From positions 5,001 through 39,187 of the forward strand of contig JARIBS010000067.1 of assembly GCA_029257385.1 (NCBI GenBank): 34,187 nt of DNA, written 5' to 3'. The notes under the pieces are model-generated. The model worked only from the letters and a program-made list of their open reading frames with translations. It was not told where the DNA came from and made no database searches. Position 1 is the first letter of the stretch; each line of letters opens with the position of its first letter. The stretch is from Thiorhodococcus sp. (GTDB taxonomy: Bacteria; Pseudomonadota; Gammaproteobacteria; Chromatiales; Chromatiaceae). Shown here in pieces: positions 1 to 8,751 of the stretch. The position numbers were made by a program, and so were the translations under genes.

Positions 1-918
1 CTTCAGCGCCACTGCATCCCGATCGGCGACCTGGATGGTGTATTGCGCGAAAACCGACAGGTTGTCCGGGTGGACGAAGGGCGTCAGAACCGGCGCATCG
101 CCACCATTAGTCGAGACCGCGCCACGCGCATTGAGCAGTTGCGTGTAGCGTGCGCCCAACCGCGACCGCGCTTCGACCTCACCTGGAAAAATGTCCAGCT
201 TGGCAAGCAGCACCGCAGCCTGGATAGTATCCAGACGCCCATTCAAGCCGAGTCGCGGGTGATGGTAGCGTCGATCCTGACCGTGATTGCGGATCTCTCT
301 GAGCGCCTTGGCCAGATCGTCGTCATCGGTGAAACAGGCGCCAGCATCACCGTAAGCTCCCAGCGGCTTGGCTGGGAAAAACGAGCTGCACCCGATCCTG
401 GACAGACCGCAAGAGCGCCGCCCGCGATAGCTGGCACCAAAGCTCTGTGCTGCATCCTCGATCACCGGCAGATGATGGCGCCGCGCGACGGCATCGATGG
501 CATCCATGTCCGCGCATTGACCGTACAGGGACACCGGCATGATGGCGCGCGTCCTGCCGGTAATGGCGTCCTCGAGCTTGGCGGGATCGATGTTGTAGGT
601 CACCGGATCGATGTCGACGAAGACCGGGCGCGCCCCGAGCAGCGCGATCATCTCGCCCGTTGCGATAAAGGTGAAGGGCGTCGTGATGACCTCATCGCCC
701 CGCCCGATCTCGAGCGCCATTATGGCCGCCAGAAGGGCGTCCGTTCCGCTGGACACGCCCACACAGTGCCGAACGCCGACGAACGTGGCGAGACGCTCCT
801 CCAGCTCACCGACCTCTGGCCCCATGATGAACTGACCGTGACTCAGCACGGCCTCCATGCGCGCTTTCACCTCGGTCTCGATACGTGCGTACTGTGCTTT
901 CAAATCGATGAATTGCAT
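1..918 (-). CDS. DegT/DnrJ/EryC1/StrS-family sugar aminotransferase (WbpE-like), 3' end outside the window
   Basis: This is a PLP-dependent aminotransferase that would convert a keto group on a nucleotide-sugar to an amine for surface-polysaccharide synthesis. 306 codons are visible and the C-terminus runs off the window. The protein begins MQFIDLKAQYARIETEV, the usual WbpE-type opening. GTDALLAA (about residues 59-66), the EDAAQ motif (154-158) and the FFPAKPLGAYGDAG segment with the Schiff-base lysine at about 184 are all intact. The ATG at 918 is the only start that keeps the family N-terminus. A GC-rich hairpin (931-948) lies just upstream of it. It follows the glycosyltransferase gene on the same strand after a 192-base gap, which fits an O-antigen or capsule cluster. 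The exact sugar substrate cannot be told from the sequence; PglE- or PseC-type relatives are alternatives. Confidence 0.9.
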   Translation of the reverse strand, partial: MQFIDLKAQYARIETEVKARMEAVLSHGQFIMGPEVGELEERLATFVGVRHCVGVSSGTDALLAAIMALEIGRGDEVITTPFTFIATGEMIALLGARPVFVDIDPVTYNIDPAKLEDAITGRTRAIMPVSLYGQCADMDAIDAVARRHHLPVIEDAAQSFGASYRGRRSCGLSRIGCSSFFPAKPLGAYGDAGACFTDDDDLAKALREIRNHGQDRRYHHPRLGLNGRLDTIQAAVLLAKLDIFPGEVEARSRLGARYTQLLNARGAVSTNGGDAPVLTPFVHPDNLSVFAQYTIQVADRDAVALK

Positions 919-930
919 TCACATCGCCTG

Positions 931-948
931 GGCGGCGGCACTGCCGCC
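931..948 (-). promoter_or_regulatory. GC hairpin upstream of the aminotransferase start
   Basis: GGCGGC and GCCGCC pair across a six-base loop, ending 12 bases before the ATG at 918. In the mRNA this stem sits directly next to the ribosome-binding region, so it could influence translation or mark an RNA-processing point. There is no U-run, so it is not a classical terminator. The functional role is inference. Confidence 0.3.
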
Positions 949-1110
949 GTGTTGGTGTTATCAGGACTGCGTTCAGAGAATCAGGATCTGGACAGTTTCG
1001 GACGGACGCAAGACCTCGGTGGTCTTGGCGTCGAAGTTGAGCGGTTAAGGTGACCGAGCCGATCGTCACGCCCGATATACCATGGATGCGCCGCGAGTAG
1101 AAACTGCTGC

Positions 1111-2130
1111 TTACCATAGCGACATCGCCCGCAATAGCCGCAGCAGGCCAACCCGCCGCTGATCGGCAATCGCGCGCCGCTTGGCCCAGTTGCGGCCGAG
1201 ACCCGCCAGGGCGTCCCGTTTGGCCTCAAGGAGCACGGCCCCGCGGCCATCGGGCAGATAACGCAGCAGCACCACAAGGTGCATGAGCAGGTGCACAGGC
1301 AGGAGAACGACGAGCAATGGGAGCGGCATGTTCTTGATGAACAGCCAGAAAATATTGCGATGGCCATGATAGAGCGCGAAGTCACTGCGCACGCCAGTCA
1401 ATGCCGAACCCTGATGAACGGCCTGCGCCTCAGGGACGTAGCGGCAGACATATCCGGCCAGCCGAATCCGAAAGCCGAGATCGACATCCTCGGTATAGCA
1501 GAAGAACTCCTCATCGAAGCCGCCTAAACGCTCGAACAGGTCGCGCCGGTAGAGCGCCGCAGCGGCGCAGGGCGAGAAGACCTCATCGGATTTCAACCGC
1601 CAGCCACTGGCGGCGTGCCCATGGTCGCGCCGCCAGACCAGCCCGGAGATGTGCAGCACGTCGCCGCTGCCGTCCAAGTGCGTGCGGCTCGCATCCGTGT
1701 ACATACGACTGCCGAAGGCGCCGGACTCGGGATATTTATGCGCAGCGGCCAGGAGCTGTTCAAGCCAGTCGGGATCGGGCACGGCATCTGGATTGAGCAA
1801 GGCAATCCACTCGCTATCGCCCGCATACGCGAGCGCGAGGTTGTTGCCCTCGGCAAAACCCGTATTGCGTCCAGGCTGGACGAGTTCGACCTTGGGACGC
1901 CGCTTGAACTCGTATGGCACGTCTTGCGCCCCGCCATTGTCGACCACGATGACGCGCTCGGGCGCGCGTGTCTGGCGCGCCAGACCATCCAGACAGGCCG
2001 TCAGCAGGTCGCCGGCGTGATAGTCAACAATGATGACGGCGACACGTTCGGCTGCGATCCGTGCCTGAGCGGGCTGCGCCACGACCAGCGCTGCCTCAGG
2101 CGCCGTGCGCGCCCGGTCTTTGGCGATCAT
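1111..2130 (-). CDS. Family 2 glycosyltransferase (rhamnosyltransferase-like)
   Basis: This predicted GT-A fold glycosyltransferase would transfer a sugar from an NDP-sugar to a growing polysaccharide on the cytoplasmic face of the membrane. The fold opens with VAVIIVDYHAGDLLTACL (about residues 29-46), followed by the nucleotide-binding VIVVDNGG, the GFAEGNNLAL segment, an LLNPDAVPDPDW stretch carrying the DxD-type acidic residues, and FFCYTEDVDLGFRIRLAG near the acceptor and catalytic side. A hydrophobic segment near residues 265-290 (LPLLVVLLPVHLLMHLVVLL) suggests membrane association. I chose the ATG at 2130, which overlaps the end of the upstream large gene by 35 bases and has GGAA six bases ahead; an in-frame start at 2205 would overlap by 110 bases. 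The overlap implies translational coupling. The donor sugar is unknown. Confidence 0.88.
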   Translation of the reverse strand: MIAKDRARTAPEAALVVAQPAQARIAAERVAVIIVDYHAGDLLTACLDGLARQTRAPERVIVVDNGGAQDVPYEFKRRPKVELVQPGRNTGFAEGNNLALAYAGDSEWIALLNPDAVPDPDWLEQLLAAAHKYPESGAFGSRMYTDASRTHLDGSGDVLHISGLVWRRDHGHAASGWRLKSDEVFSPCAAAALYRRDLFERLGGFDEEFFCYTEDVDLGFRIRLAGYVCRYVPEAQAVHQGSALTGVRSDFALYHGHRNIFWLFIKNMPLPLLVVLLPVHLLMHLVVLLRYLPDGRGAVLLEAKRDALAGLGRNWAKRRAIADQRRVGLLRLLRAMSLW

Positions 2131-5100
2131 AAAATTCCAATACCGACAGCTCCTGGTTCCCACAATACTGATCTTCGACCGAAAGTGTTTCGGCAAGCGC
2201 TCCAATATCCAGGTGGCGCTCGACGATCAGCGGCAATACGCCAGAGACGGCCGCCAGATCCCAGCCCCCCTGGATGGCATTCGCACCGACCGCATCCATC
2301 ACATCCAGGCAGAACTCCAACGCCCCCGTGTGGATGTTATCGATCTTGGAGAACCGGCGTTGAGAGGCACCGCCCGGTTTGAGAACCGGCACGGGTGCGT
2401 CATCACTCAGCTCGAATCCGCCGAGCTGTCCCTCCGGAGAAGTCAGCACGGCCTCCAGCAACAAGGCATAGCGATGGATGGCGTTCTGGTCCATCTCATC
2501 GAGCGTCAGCAGATTGCCAAAGCATGCAGTGCAATCACCGCCCTGCTCCACCACCCTCGCGGCCGAGGCATTGGTCACGCAGTAGTAGCCCTGGATCGGA
2601 CGCTCCATCACCTGCATCAGCGCGAGTTGGATGGTGCCCGAGTAGCCGATGTCGATGATCGCCGGGCGCTCGTCGGCCGTACCGTCGAGACCGCTCCAGT
2701 AGGCTTGCACCAGACCGCGCAGTGTGGCCGCGGGCTCAATCAGCTCCGGCAGACAGCGGCGCAGCTGGGACTGGATGCGATGGAGATCCTCCGGCAGCCG
2801 CACGACCTGATCCAGAACCTCCTCGCCGAGTTTTCGGGCGATCGGCCCGAGATCGCTCAGACCAAAGCGCGCCGTCAGCAACTGCCGGAAACTCCCTGCG
2901 TAGTGAGCCGTCAGCAGTAAGGCCAGATCGTCCTCGTCGCGAATGGCGGCCAAGCCGACAACACTGCGCGAGCAATAGCAATAAACGCCCTCGGGCAGAC
3001 TCGGCGTCAGCGCGGCAAGCGCGGGATGGGCGCGAATCGACCGGTAGGCGCGCTCCAGGAGCCAGCCCTCGCGGCTGAGAAATCTGGCCGAGGTCACCGC
3101 GTCCTGCTCGAAACGCCGGATCAGCCACGACATGAAGACGAAGAGGATTGGGCCGATCACGCCATAGCCGAAGACGCTTGGATCTGAAAATGGCCGATGG
3201 GTCGGCGCGTCAGCGTGCGTGAGATGTTGATCGATCCGGTTGGCCACCAGACCCAGAATCAGTTCATTGCGCCACGATGGGCGTTCGCGGAAGTTGTCAA
3301 TCAGCGCCCGACCGCCCGGCAGAACTCCCAGCAGTGCCGCCGGACGCATCAGGTGCACCGGCTGCGGGAAGCCGCGATCGACCAGAACCTGGATGTCGGA
3401 GTGCTCATTGTCGCCGACGTGCTGGAGCTGCGAGGACACGATCCCCTCCTGCTCCAGCAGATAATTCCAGACATCCCCGCGATCCTTGCGCCGACCGGTG
3501 TCCGCCGAAACATAGAGACGATCGAACAGATCCACGTCCAGACGTTGCAGGATCGGGCGCAAATGTCGCTCACCGAGATACATGTCCGACACCAGCACCA
3601 GTCGTCGCCCTGCTGCGTGCAATTCGCGCACGGCATTGGCCACGGCCGGATTGAGCCTGAACAGCCCTTGCTCGGTGGCGACTTCGAGCTGCATCAGTGT
3701 CTCGACGGTGTGGGCGTCCAGCCCGATCAGCTCGCCCAGCGCACGGTAGATGTCTTCGATGCCGACATCCTGACCCGGCTCGATCAGGGCGCGCACCATG
3801 GACTCGGCCTGACGGCGTCTTGCCACGAAGTGCGTGATGCCATGCTCGCGCTCGATCTGCTCCTCAAGCATCCAGAACACCGCCTCGGGCCGGGCGAACG
3901 GGCGCAGAATCAGCGTATCAAAGAGATCGAACGACAGCGTTCGCGCATCGGCGCACCCCATTCTCAGCCGCTCGGCCAGGCCATGCGGGGCGTACTGACC
4001 CAGCACGAAGGGGCTGTAGGAGCGAAAACAGTGAAGCCCCTCATCGGAGAACTGCACACGACCGGTGAGACCGGCCGCACGGGCCGAGAACAGCAGACAG
4101 CGCTCGATGGCGTGCTGCAGCGTATTGTCGGTCTGGCCCTGCTCCGGCGGAAAATCCGCAAGCGACAGGCCCAGATTGAGCAGCGGCGCGAGCGCCTCCG
4201 TCCTGGCCCAGAACATCGAGCCTGCCGGGTAGTCGATGTACTGACCGAAATCGATATCTGTGAACCCAAGTCTGGCGAGCAGCGGCTCGGCGTGCGCGCG
4301 GTTCGAGAGCCAAGTATGCGCCCAGTACGGAAGCCCCGGAAAGGTTTCCGGGTAGACGATGCCGACCGAGGCATCGATCGCAAACTGCGCGAGCACCGCC
4401 CGAACGTGCGCCGGATCGCCGAGCATCGACTCAAGCAGGTGGCCGCGCCAATCCTCGCCGAACTGGCGCGAGCCTGCATAGTCGGATTTTTTGGTGTGGA
4501 TGTGGCCGACGATGTCGAGCGCGCCGATCTCCTCACGAAAGCCCAGCAGCAGCGGGGCAATGTCACGCCCACGGTTCGGCAGGATCTTGATCGTCAGCCG
4601 CGCCCGCTCGCCGAGTCGGTCGCGTTGCGCGAGGATCGCATCGTGGTCGGCCTGTGAGGTCACCGAGATCATCAAATGATAGTCAACCGGCATGTGCGCC
4701 AGATAACGACAGAGTTCGGGAAACAGATCGATGAAAAAGACATGCGCCATGATCCCGCAGCGCAAGGTCGAGGGCCTCGCCATCTGCGTCTGTGACGGGC
4801 AATAGGGCGGACTGCCCAGGGCGGTGATCGCAGGCAGAGCGACCGGCGCACGCCGATGCATGTGAAAGCGCACCCGTCGCAGCGAGTCGCCGAGACCATC
4901 GCGGCGAACGTGGCTGATCAGCTTGACGAGTAGACGCTGCCAGCCGCCGCTGACCCGCGCTGCATCCGATGCGGTCGCGATCAGCGTCGGCACTGGACCG
5001 AGTAGCGCGCCACCACCCGCCCTGGCACGCTGGAGGGCCGTGCTGACCATGCGAATCGGGACGGTGACCCGCCAACTCGTCGAGGCCAGTGTCGCGCGAT

Positions 5101-6190
5101 AGGCCTCGGATGCCTCGCGATAGAGATAGTCGAAGCGCCCGAGCGCCTCGCGCAACTCGCCCTGCTCGAAGCGCAGGATGCCGTGCGCCTGGGAGAGCGT
5201 TTCATGAAGGGATTCCAGCGCTTGATGGGCCTGGATCAAGTCGCCGTGCTGCGATTGAAGCTCGGCGAGCGCGGCGCGAGTGCTCTGGTAGGCCGCGTCC
5301 CTGCTCTGAAACTCTTGGTGCAAACGCGCATGATCCTGGTCGAGTCGGTCATGCGCTAGCAGCAGCGCCTCGTGCTCCTGGTGCAGATCCCGGTGGTCCT
5401 CCATCGCCTTGCCGAGCCGCTCCTGGGGCAAGCGCAATGCCTGATCGAGCTGCTCGGCGCTCCAGCGCTGCATCCATTTGGAAAGCAGTCGCTGACGCGC
5501 CGCCGCGACCTGATCGGCGTTCTGTCCCCAACCGGCATTTGACCCACCGCCAGCGCGGTAGCCGGCAGAGATTTGGTCGACATACACAAACGTGGTGAAC
5601 TCAGCGCACTGGAGCCAGAAATCCCAGTCCTCAAAGACATCGAGTTGGGGATCGAGTCGGCACCCCAGATCCAGCAAGCGTCGGCTGAAGAGCACCGCAT
5701 GGATGGGGATGCGATTCTCCAGCCGCTGTGCGATCGGGTCGTAGGGCTCGTTGAACAGGTGGAGATCATCCGCGTCCGGTGCAGTGCAATAACGCACGCC
5801 AGCATGGGCTGCTAGCGCGCCCGGGTGCGCACTCAGCGCCTCGACCAGCGCGCTGACATGATCCGGCTCAAGCCAGTCGTCGTCGTCGAGGAATCCCAGC
5901 CATGCACCGCTGGCCTGATCCAATCCGGCATTACCGGCTCGACAGCGACCCTCGCTGGTGGCATGGACGATATGACGAACCAGCAGCCCGTCGACTTGTG
6001 CGAGCGGTTCGAGCAGATCTGCCACATCTTGGCCGCCGTCGTTGACGACACAGACCTCAAGTGGTCGATAGCGCTGTGCGAGGCAAGAATCGAGCGCGAA
6101 TCGCAGCGTCTCGCGACGATCCTTGGTCCGGATGATGATCGAGACCAAAGGTTTGGCATACCCGGCGTCTTGCATTGGCATTTGCACCAC
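2096..6190 (-). CDS. Giant multidomain polysaccharide protein: GT2 + coiled coil + RgpF-like + HAD-like + C-terminal domain
   Basis: This 1364-residue protein combines several modules. Residues 14-230 are a GT2 domain with LVSIIIRTKDRRETL and the acidic LDDDDWLEPDH (101-111). Residues 240-350 are a coiled coil rich in Q, H, L and E, followed by the STSWRVTVPIRMV segment seen after such coils in other polysaccharide enzymes. Residues 480-720 resemble rhamnan synthesis protein F (RgpF family): NRGRDIAPLL, GHIHTKKS and the YPAGSMFWAR segment. Residues 751-945 are HAD-like, with DLFDTL (755-760), VSDMYL (867-872), Lys902 and GDNEHSD (926-932). Residues 950-1364 hold the FLSREGWLLERAY-type domain often found behind such HAD modules. 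The start is uncertain: GTG at 6190 or ATG at 6181 or 6175, with no good ribosome-binding site. The protein probably builds or modifies a surface glycan in the cytoplasm. Domain limits are estimates by eye. Confidence 0.85.
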   Translation of the reverse strand: MVQMPMQDAGYAKPLVSIIIRTKDRRETLRFALDSCLAQRYRPLEVCVVNDGGQDVADLLEPLAQVDGLLVRHIVHATSEGRCRAGNAGLDQASGAWLGFLDDDDWLEPDHVSALVEALSAHPGALAAHAGVRYCTAPDADDLHLFNEPYDPIAQRLENRIPIHAVLFSRRLLDLGCRLDPQLDVFEDWDFWLQCAEFTTFVYVDQISAGYRAGGGSNAGWGQNADQVAAARQRLLSKWMQRWSAEQLDQALRLPQERLGKAMEDHRDLHQEHEALLLAHDRLDQDHARLHQEFQSRDAAYQSTRAALAELQSQHGDLIQAHQALESLHETLSQAHGILRFEQGELREALGRFDYLYREASEAYRATLASTSWRVTVPIRMVSTALQRARAGGGALLGPVPTLIATASDAARVSGGWQRLLVKLISHVRRDGLGDSLRRVRFHMHRRAPVALPAITALGSPPYCPSQTQMARPSTLRCGIMAHVFFIDLFPELCRYLAHMPVDYHLMISVTSQADHDAILAQRDRLGERARLTIKILPNRGRDIAPLLLGFREEIGALDIVGHIHTKKSDYAGSRQFGEDWRGHLLESMLGDPAHVRAVLAQFAIDASVGIVYPETFPGLPYWAHTWLSNRAHAEPLLARLGFTDIDFGQYIDYPAGSMFWARTEALAPLLNLGLSLADFPPEQGQTDNTLQHAIERCLLFSARAAGLTGRVQFSDEGLHCFRSYSPFVLGQYAPHGLAERLRMGCADARTLSFDLFDTLILRPFARPEAVFWMLEEQIEREHGITHFVARRRQAESMVRALIEPGQDVGIEDIYRALGELIGLDAHTVETLMQLEVATEQGLFRLNPAVANAVRELHAAGRRLVLVSDMYLGERHLRPILQRLDVDLFDRLYVSADTGRRKDRGDVWNYLLEQEGIVSSQLQHVGDNEHSDIQVLVDRGFPQPVHLMRPAALLGVLPGGRALIDNFRERPSWRNELILGLVANRIDQHLTHADAPTHRPFSDPSVFGYGVIGPILFVFMSWLIRRFEQDAVTSARFLSREGWLLERAYRSIRAHPALAALTPSLPEGVYCYCSRSVVGLAAIRDEDDLALLLTAHYAGSFRQLLTARFGLSDLGPIARKLGEEVLDQVVRLPEDLHRIQSQLRRCLPELIEPAATLRGLVQAYWSGLDGTADERPAIIDIGYSGTIQLALMQVMERPIQGYYCVTNASAARVVEQGGDCTACFGNLLTLDEMDQNAIHRYALLLEAVLTSPEGQLGGFELSDDAPVPVLKPGGASQRRFSKIDNIHTGALEFCLDVMDAVGANAIQGGWDLAAVSGVLPLIVERHLDIGALAETLSVEDQYCGNQELSVLEFYDRQRPGAHGA

Positions 6191-6244
6191 AAAAAGTGCT
6201 CAATTGTAGAGCCGAACGGACATTTCACAACACGCATTCCAACG

Positions 6245-6260
6245 AGGATGTCATCATCCT
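6245..6260. promoter_or_regulatory. Short palindrome between the divergent GT and META genes
   Basis: AGGATG and CATCCT form a perfect 6-bp inverted repeat around TCAT, in the 142-base gap between the divergent starts at 6190 and 6333. It could be an operator or a leader hairpin. No convincing -35/-10 pair was found beside it, so its function is unproven. Confidence 0.25.
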
Positions 6261-6332
6261 TGTGTTCGTGGGAGCATCGTGAATCCTGGGTGAGTACAAC
6301 CACCCGGACCTCAATTCATTAGGAGAACACCC

Positions 6333-7166
6333 ATGCGGAACATGCCCCCTTCCCTTGTCATCCCACTGCTGGTACTCGCCATGACGACGACAGGGGCCGT
6401 CGCGCAGGAATCTGTCACGCCCGCAGATCCACCGACCGAGATCGAGGGCCACGCCTGGACGCTAGTGGCCTACCGCGCCGCCGATGATCTGGTCGAGGTA
6501 GCCGCCATGGGCCGACCCGCACGCTTTAACTTCACCAATGGCGAGATGTCTGCCGTGACCGGCTGCAACAGCCTGAACGGCGCCTATACCCTGGACGGGG
6601 CCACTCTGACCATCGGACCTGGACTTGCCGCCACGCAAATGGGATGTCCCGCCCCACTAATGGCGCAGGAGAAAGCCGTGATTCAGGCATTGAGAAAGGT
6701 CACAGCCTTTCAACGCCAGGGAGAGCGGATGGACCTGCTCGATACCAAGGGCCAAGTGCTGCTGCGCTTTAGCCTACCCGCACCCGCACCGCTGGCCGGG
6801 CATGTTTGGAAACTCCAGTTCTATAACAATGGCAGGCAGGCACTCGTCACCCCGGTCGCGGACAGCGGGATCACCCTCGCGTTCGACGAGCAGGGGCGTG
6901 TCAGCGGCTCCGATGGCTGCAATCGCTACATGAGCGGCTACACCAGCGACGCTGATACGCTCGCCATCGGTCCCATCGCGACCACCCGCATGGCCTGCCC
7001 CGGCGGTGCCGAACGCGCCGAGCAGGCGCGGGCCTACGTCGCGGCGCTCGGTACGGTCGTCGGCTACCGCATTGAGGGACCGCAACTGATGCTCCTGAAC
7101 GCCGACGGCAACCTTGCCGCGCGCTTTGAGATAAAGGCGCCCGCGACGGCTCAGCCGCAAAGCTGA
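6333..7166 (+). CDS. Secreted protein with two META domains (HslJ-like)
   Basis: The 277-residue product has an N-terminal signal peptide (hydrophobic residues 8-18, cleavage likely after AVA near residue 24) and no lipobox, so it should be a soluble periplasmic protein. Two META domains follow in tandem, about residues 37-147 and 154-267. Each carries the family signatures: TGCNSLNGAY (76-85) with ATQMGCP, and GCNRYMSGY (195-203) with TTRMACPGG. META domains occur in HslJ, linked to novobiocin resistance and heat stress in Escherichia coli; the biochemical role is not known. The start is clear, with AGGAG at 6321-6325, seven bases before the ATG. It stands alone, divergent from the glycan cluster, so it is probably its own transcription unit. 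Confidence 0.88.
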   Translation: MRNMPPSLVIPLLVLAMTTTGAVAQESVTPADPPTEIEGHAWTLVAYRAADDLVEVAAMGRPARFNFTNGEMSAVTGCNSLNGAYTLDGATLTIGPGLAATQMGCPAPLMAQEKAVIQALRKVTAFQRQGERMDLLDTKGQVLLRFSLPAPAPLAGHVWKLQFYNNGRQALVTPVADSGITLAFDEQGRVSGSDGCNRYMSGYTSDADTLAIGPIATTRMACPGGAERAEQARAYVAALGTVVGYRIEGPQLMLLNADGNLAARFEIKAPATAQPQS

Positions 7167-7174
7167 TCTGCGGC
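7154..7174 (+). terminator. Weak hairpin at the end of the META gene
   Basis: GCCGCA and TGCGGC form a 6-bp perfect stem with a nine-base loop spanning the stop codon. No T-run follows, so any termination would need Rho or be inefficient. Confidence 0.25.
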
Positions 7175-7294
7175 GGGCTGTCAACGCGGCTTCGGGGCGT
7201 GTCATGACTGCACTAGGAGCTGCGCCCAAGGCCATTGCGAGCATGTATACTCCCCCACTCTCGGCTACTGATTCCACACCACGCGGGTCGTGTC

Positions 7295-7486
7295 ATGCTC
7301 TGTTGGGCCAGAACGCTGTTCATCTTCATCGTCATCGCACTCGGCGCGTTGAGCATACTCAACGCCTGTGGTCAAAAGGGCGATCTCTACCTTCCGGAGC
7401 ACTCACCCGCACCACCGTCGGGAGACGATGTTCCGGCGATCACGACGCGGCCCGCAGGCCAGCAATCCCCTCAAAGCTCAATCTAA
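7295..7486 (+). CDS. lptM: Small lipoprotein LptM (YifL family)
   Basis: This 63-residue lipoprotein precursor has a hydrophobic stretch (residues 7-22), a lipobox ILNAC with the lipidated cysteine at 25, and the family hallmark CGQKGDLYLPE immediately after it. LptM (formerly YifL) supports oxidative maturation of the LptD translocon at the outer membrane in E. coli. The location ahead of lysA and dapF is typical, since yifL precedes dapF in enterobacteria. I chose the ATG at 7295 because it gives a normal short n-region; an in-frame start at 7235 would add 20 residues unlike any signal peptide. The tail after residue 35 is proline- and serine-rich and probably unstructured. It is the likely first gene of the operon running to xerC. 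Confidence 0.88.
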   Translation: MLCWARTLFIFIVIALGALSILNACGQKGDLYLPEHSPAPPSGDDVPAITTRPAGQQSPQSSI

Positions 7487-7503
7487 GGCTGAACCAACGC
7501 CGC

Positions 7504-8751
7504 ATGGACTACTTCAACGACCGCGACGGTGTCCTCTATGCCGAGGGCGTACCGCTGACCGAAATCGCCGAGCGCTTCGGCACGCCCTGCTATGTCTACT
7601 CCAGAGCGACGCTTGAGCGACACTGGCGAGCCTTCGACCGTGCCTTTCGTGATCATCCGCATCTGATCTGTTTTGCCGTCAAGGCCAACTCCAACCTGGC
7701 CGTTCTCAACGTCCTCGCACGTTTGGGTTCGGGTTTTGACATCGTCTCGGTTGGCGAACTCGAGCGCGTCCTGGCAGCCGGTGGCGACCCGGCCAAGGTC
7801 ATTTTCTCCGGTGTCGGCAAGCGCGAGGATGAAATCCGCCGCGCACTGCAGGTCGGTATTCGCTGTTTCAACATCGAGTCTGAATCCGAGCTGATCCGCG
7901 TCGATCGCATCGCCGGCGAACTGGGTCTCGAAGCCCCCGTGTCGCTGCGTGTCAATCCGGACGTCGACGCCCAGACCCACCCCTACATCGCCACCGGACT
8001 CAAGGAGAGCAAGTTCGGCATCGATATTCACGAGGTCGAGGCGGTCTACGCCCTGGCCGCGACTCTGCCGAACCTCAATGTCATCGGAATCGACTGTCAC
8101 ATCGGCTCGCAACTGACCGACCTTGCTCCCTTCATTGATGCCCTGGGCCGGATCCTGAATCTCGCCGAGCGCCTGGACGCATCCGGCATCGCCATCGCCC
8201 ATCTCGACCTGGGTGGCGGGCTGGGGATTCGTTACCTTGATGAGCGTCCGCCCGAGCCTGCGGCCTATGCCGCAGCCATGCGCCACCAGCTCGCCAACCG
8301 CCCCTACGAGGTCATCCTCGAGCCGGGACGCGCCATCGCGGGCAACGCCGGGATTCTCTTGACCCGCGTGGAATACCTCAAGCACAACCATCACCGCCAT
8401 TTCGCGATCGTCGACGCGGCGATGAACGATTTGCTGCGCCCCGCCCTCTACCAGGCCGAGCAGGACATCGTCACGGTCGTTCGTGACAGCGATGCCGATC
8501 CCAGACGCTACGACCTGGTCGGGCCGGTGTGCGAGAGTGGCGATTTTCTGGGTAAAGACCGCACCCTGGCCTTGAATGAAGGCGATCTGGTCGCGGTGCG
8601 CGGTAGCGGTGCCTACGGCTTCACCATGAGTTCGAACTACAACAGCCGCCCACGCGTGGCTGAGGTCATGGTCGACGGCGACCAGGCCCATCTGGTGCGC
8701 GAACGCGAGACGATTGCCGATCTCTTCGCCGGGGAGCACTGCCTACCGTGA
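7504..8751 (+). CDS. lysA: Diaminopimelate decarboxylase
   Basis: LysA is a PLP enzyme of the alanine-racemase-like fold that decarboxylates meso-diaminopimelate to L-lysine, the last step of lysine synthesis. The 415-residue product has the usual length. ICFAVKANSN contains the Schiff-base lysine (Lys60), GSGFDIVSVGEL and IDCHIGSQL follow, and GPVCESGDFL near the C-terminus contributes the active-site cysteine from the partner subunit. The ATG at 7504 gives the standard start MDYFNDRDGVLYAEGV; an in-frame open stretch reaches back to 7204 but covers lptM and looks non-coding. The gene ends in TGA overlapping the GTG start of the methyltransferase by four bases, which indicates translational coupling. 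The enzyme competes with peptidoglycan synthesis for meso-DAP, made by DapF two genes downstream. Confidence 0.97.
   Translation: MDYFNDRDGVLYAEGVPLTEIAERFGTPCYVYSRATLERHWRAFDRAFRDHPHLICFAVKANSNLAVLNVLARLGSGFDIVSVGELERVLAAGGDPAKVIFSGVGKREDEIRRALQVGIRCFNIESESELIRVDRIAGELGLEAPVSLRVNPDVDAQTHPYIATGLKESKFGIDIHEVEAVYALAATLPNLNVIGIDCHIGSQLTDLAPFIDALGRILNLAERLDASGIAIAHLDLGGGLGIRYLDERPPEPAAYAAAMRHQLANRPYEVILEPGRAIAGNAGILLTRVEYLKHNHHRHFAIVDAAMNDLLRPALYQAEQDIVTVVRDSDADPRRYDLVGPVCESGDFLGKDRTLALNEGDLVAVRGSGAYGFTMSSNYNSRPRVAEVMVDGDQAHLVRERETIADLFAGEHCLP

Noticed and set aside
43-1053. Plus-strand open frame of 336 codons
   Set aside because: It is antisense to the sugar aminotransferase, which has complete family motifs on the minus strand; the plus-strand product has no recognisable domain.
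3197-4657. Plus-strand open frame of 486 codons
   Set aside because: It is the antisense shadow of the large polysaccharide protein, caused by high third-position GC; no motif was seen.
7483-8739. Minus-strand open frame of 418 codons
   Set aside because: It mirrors lysA, whose catalytic residues and start are clear.
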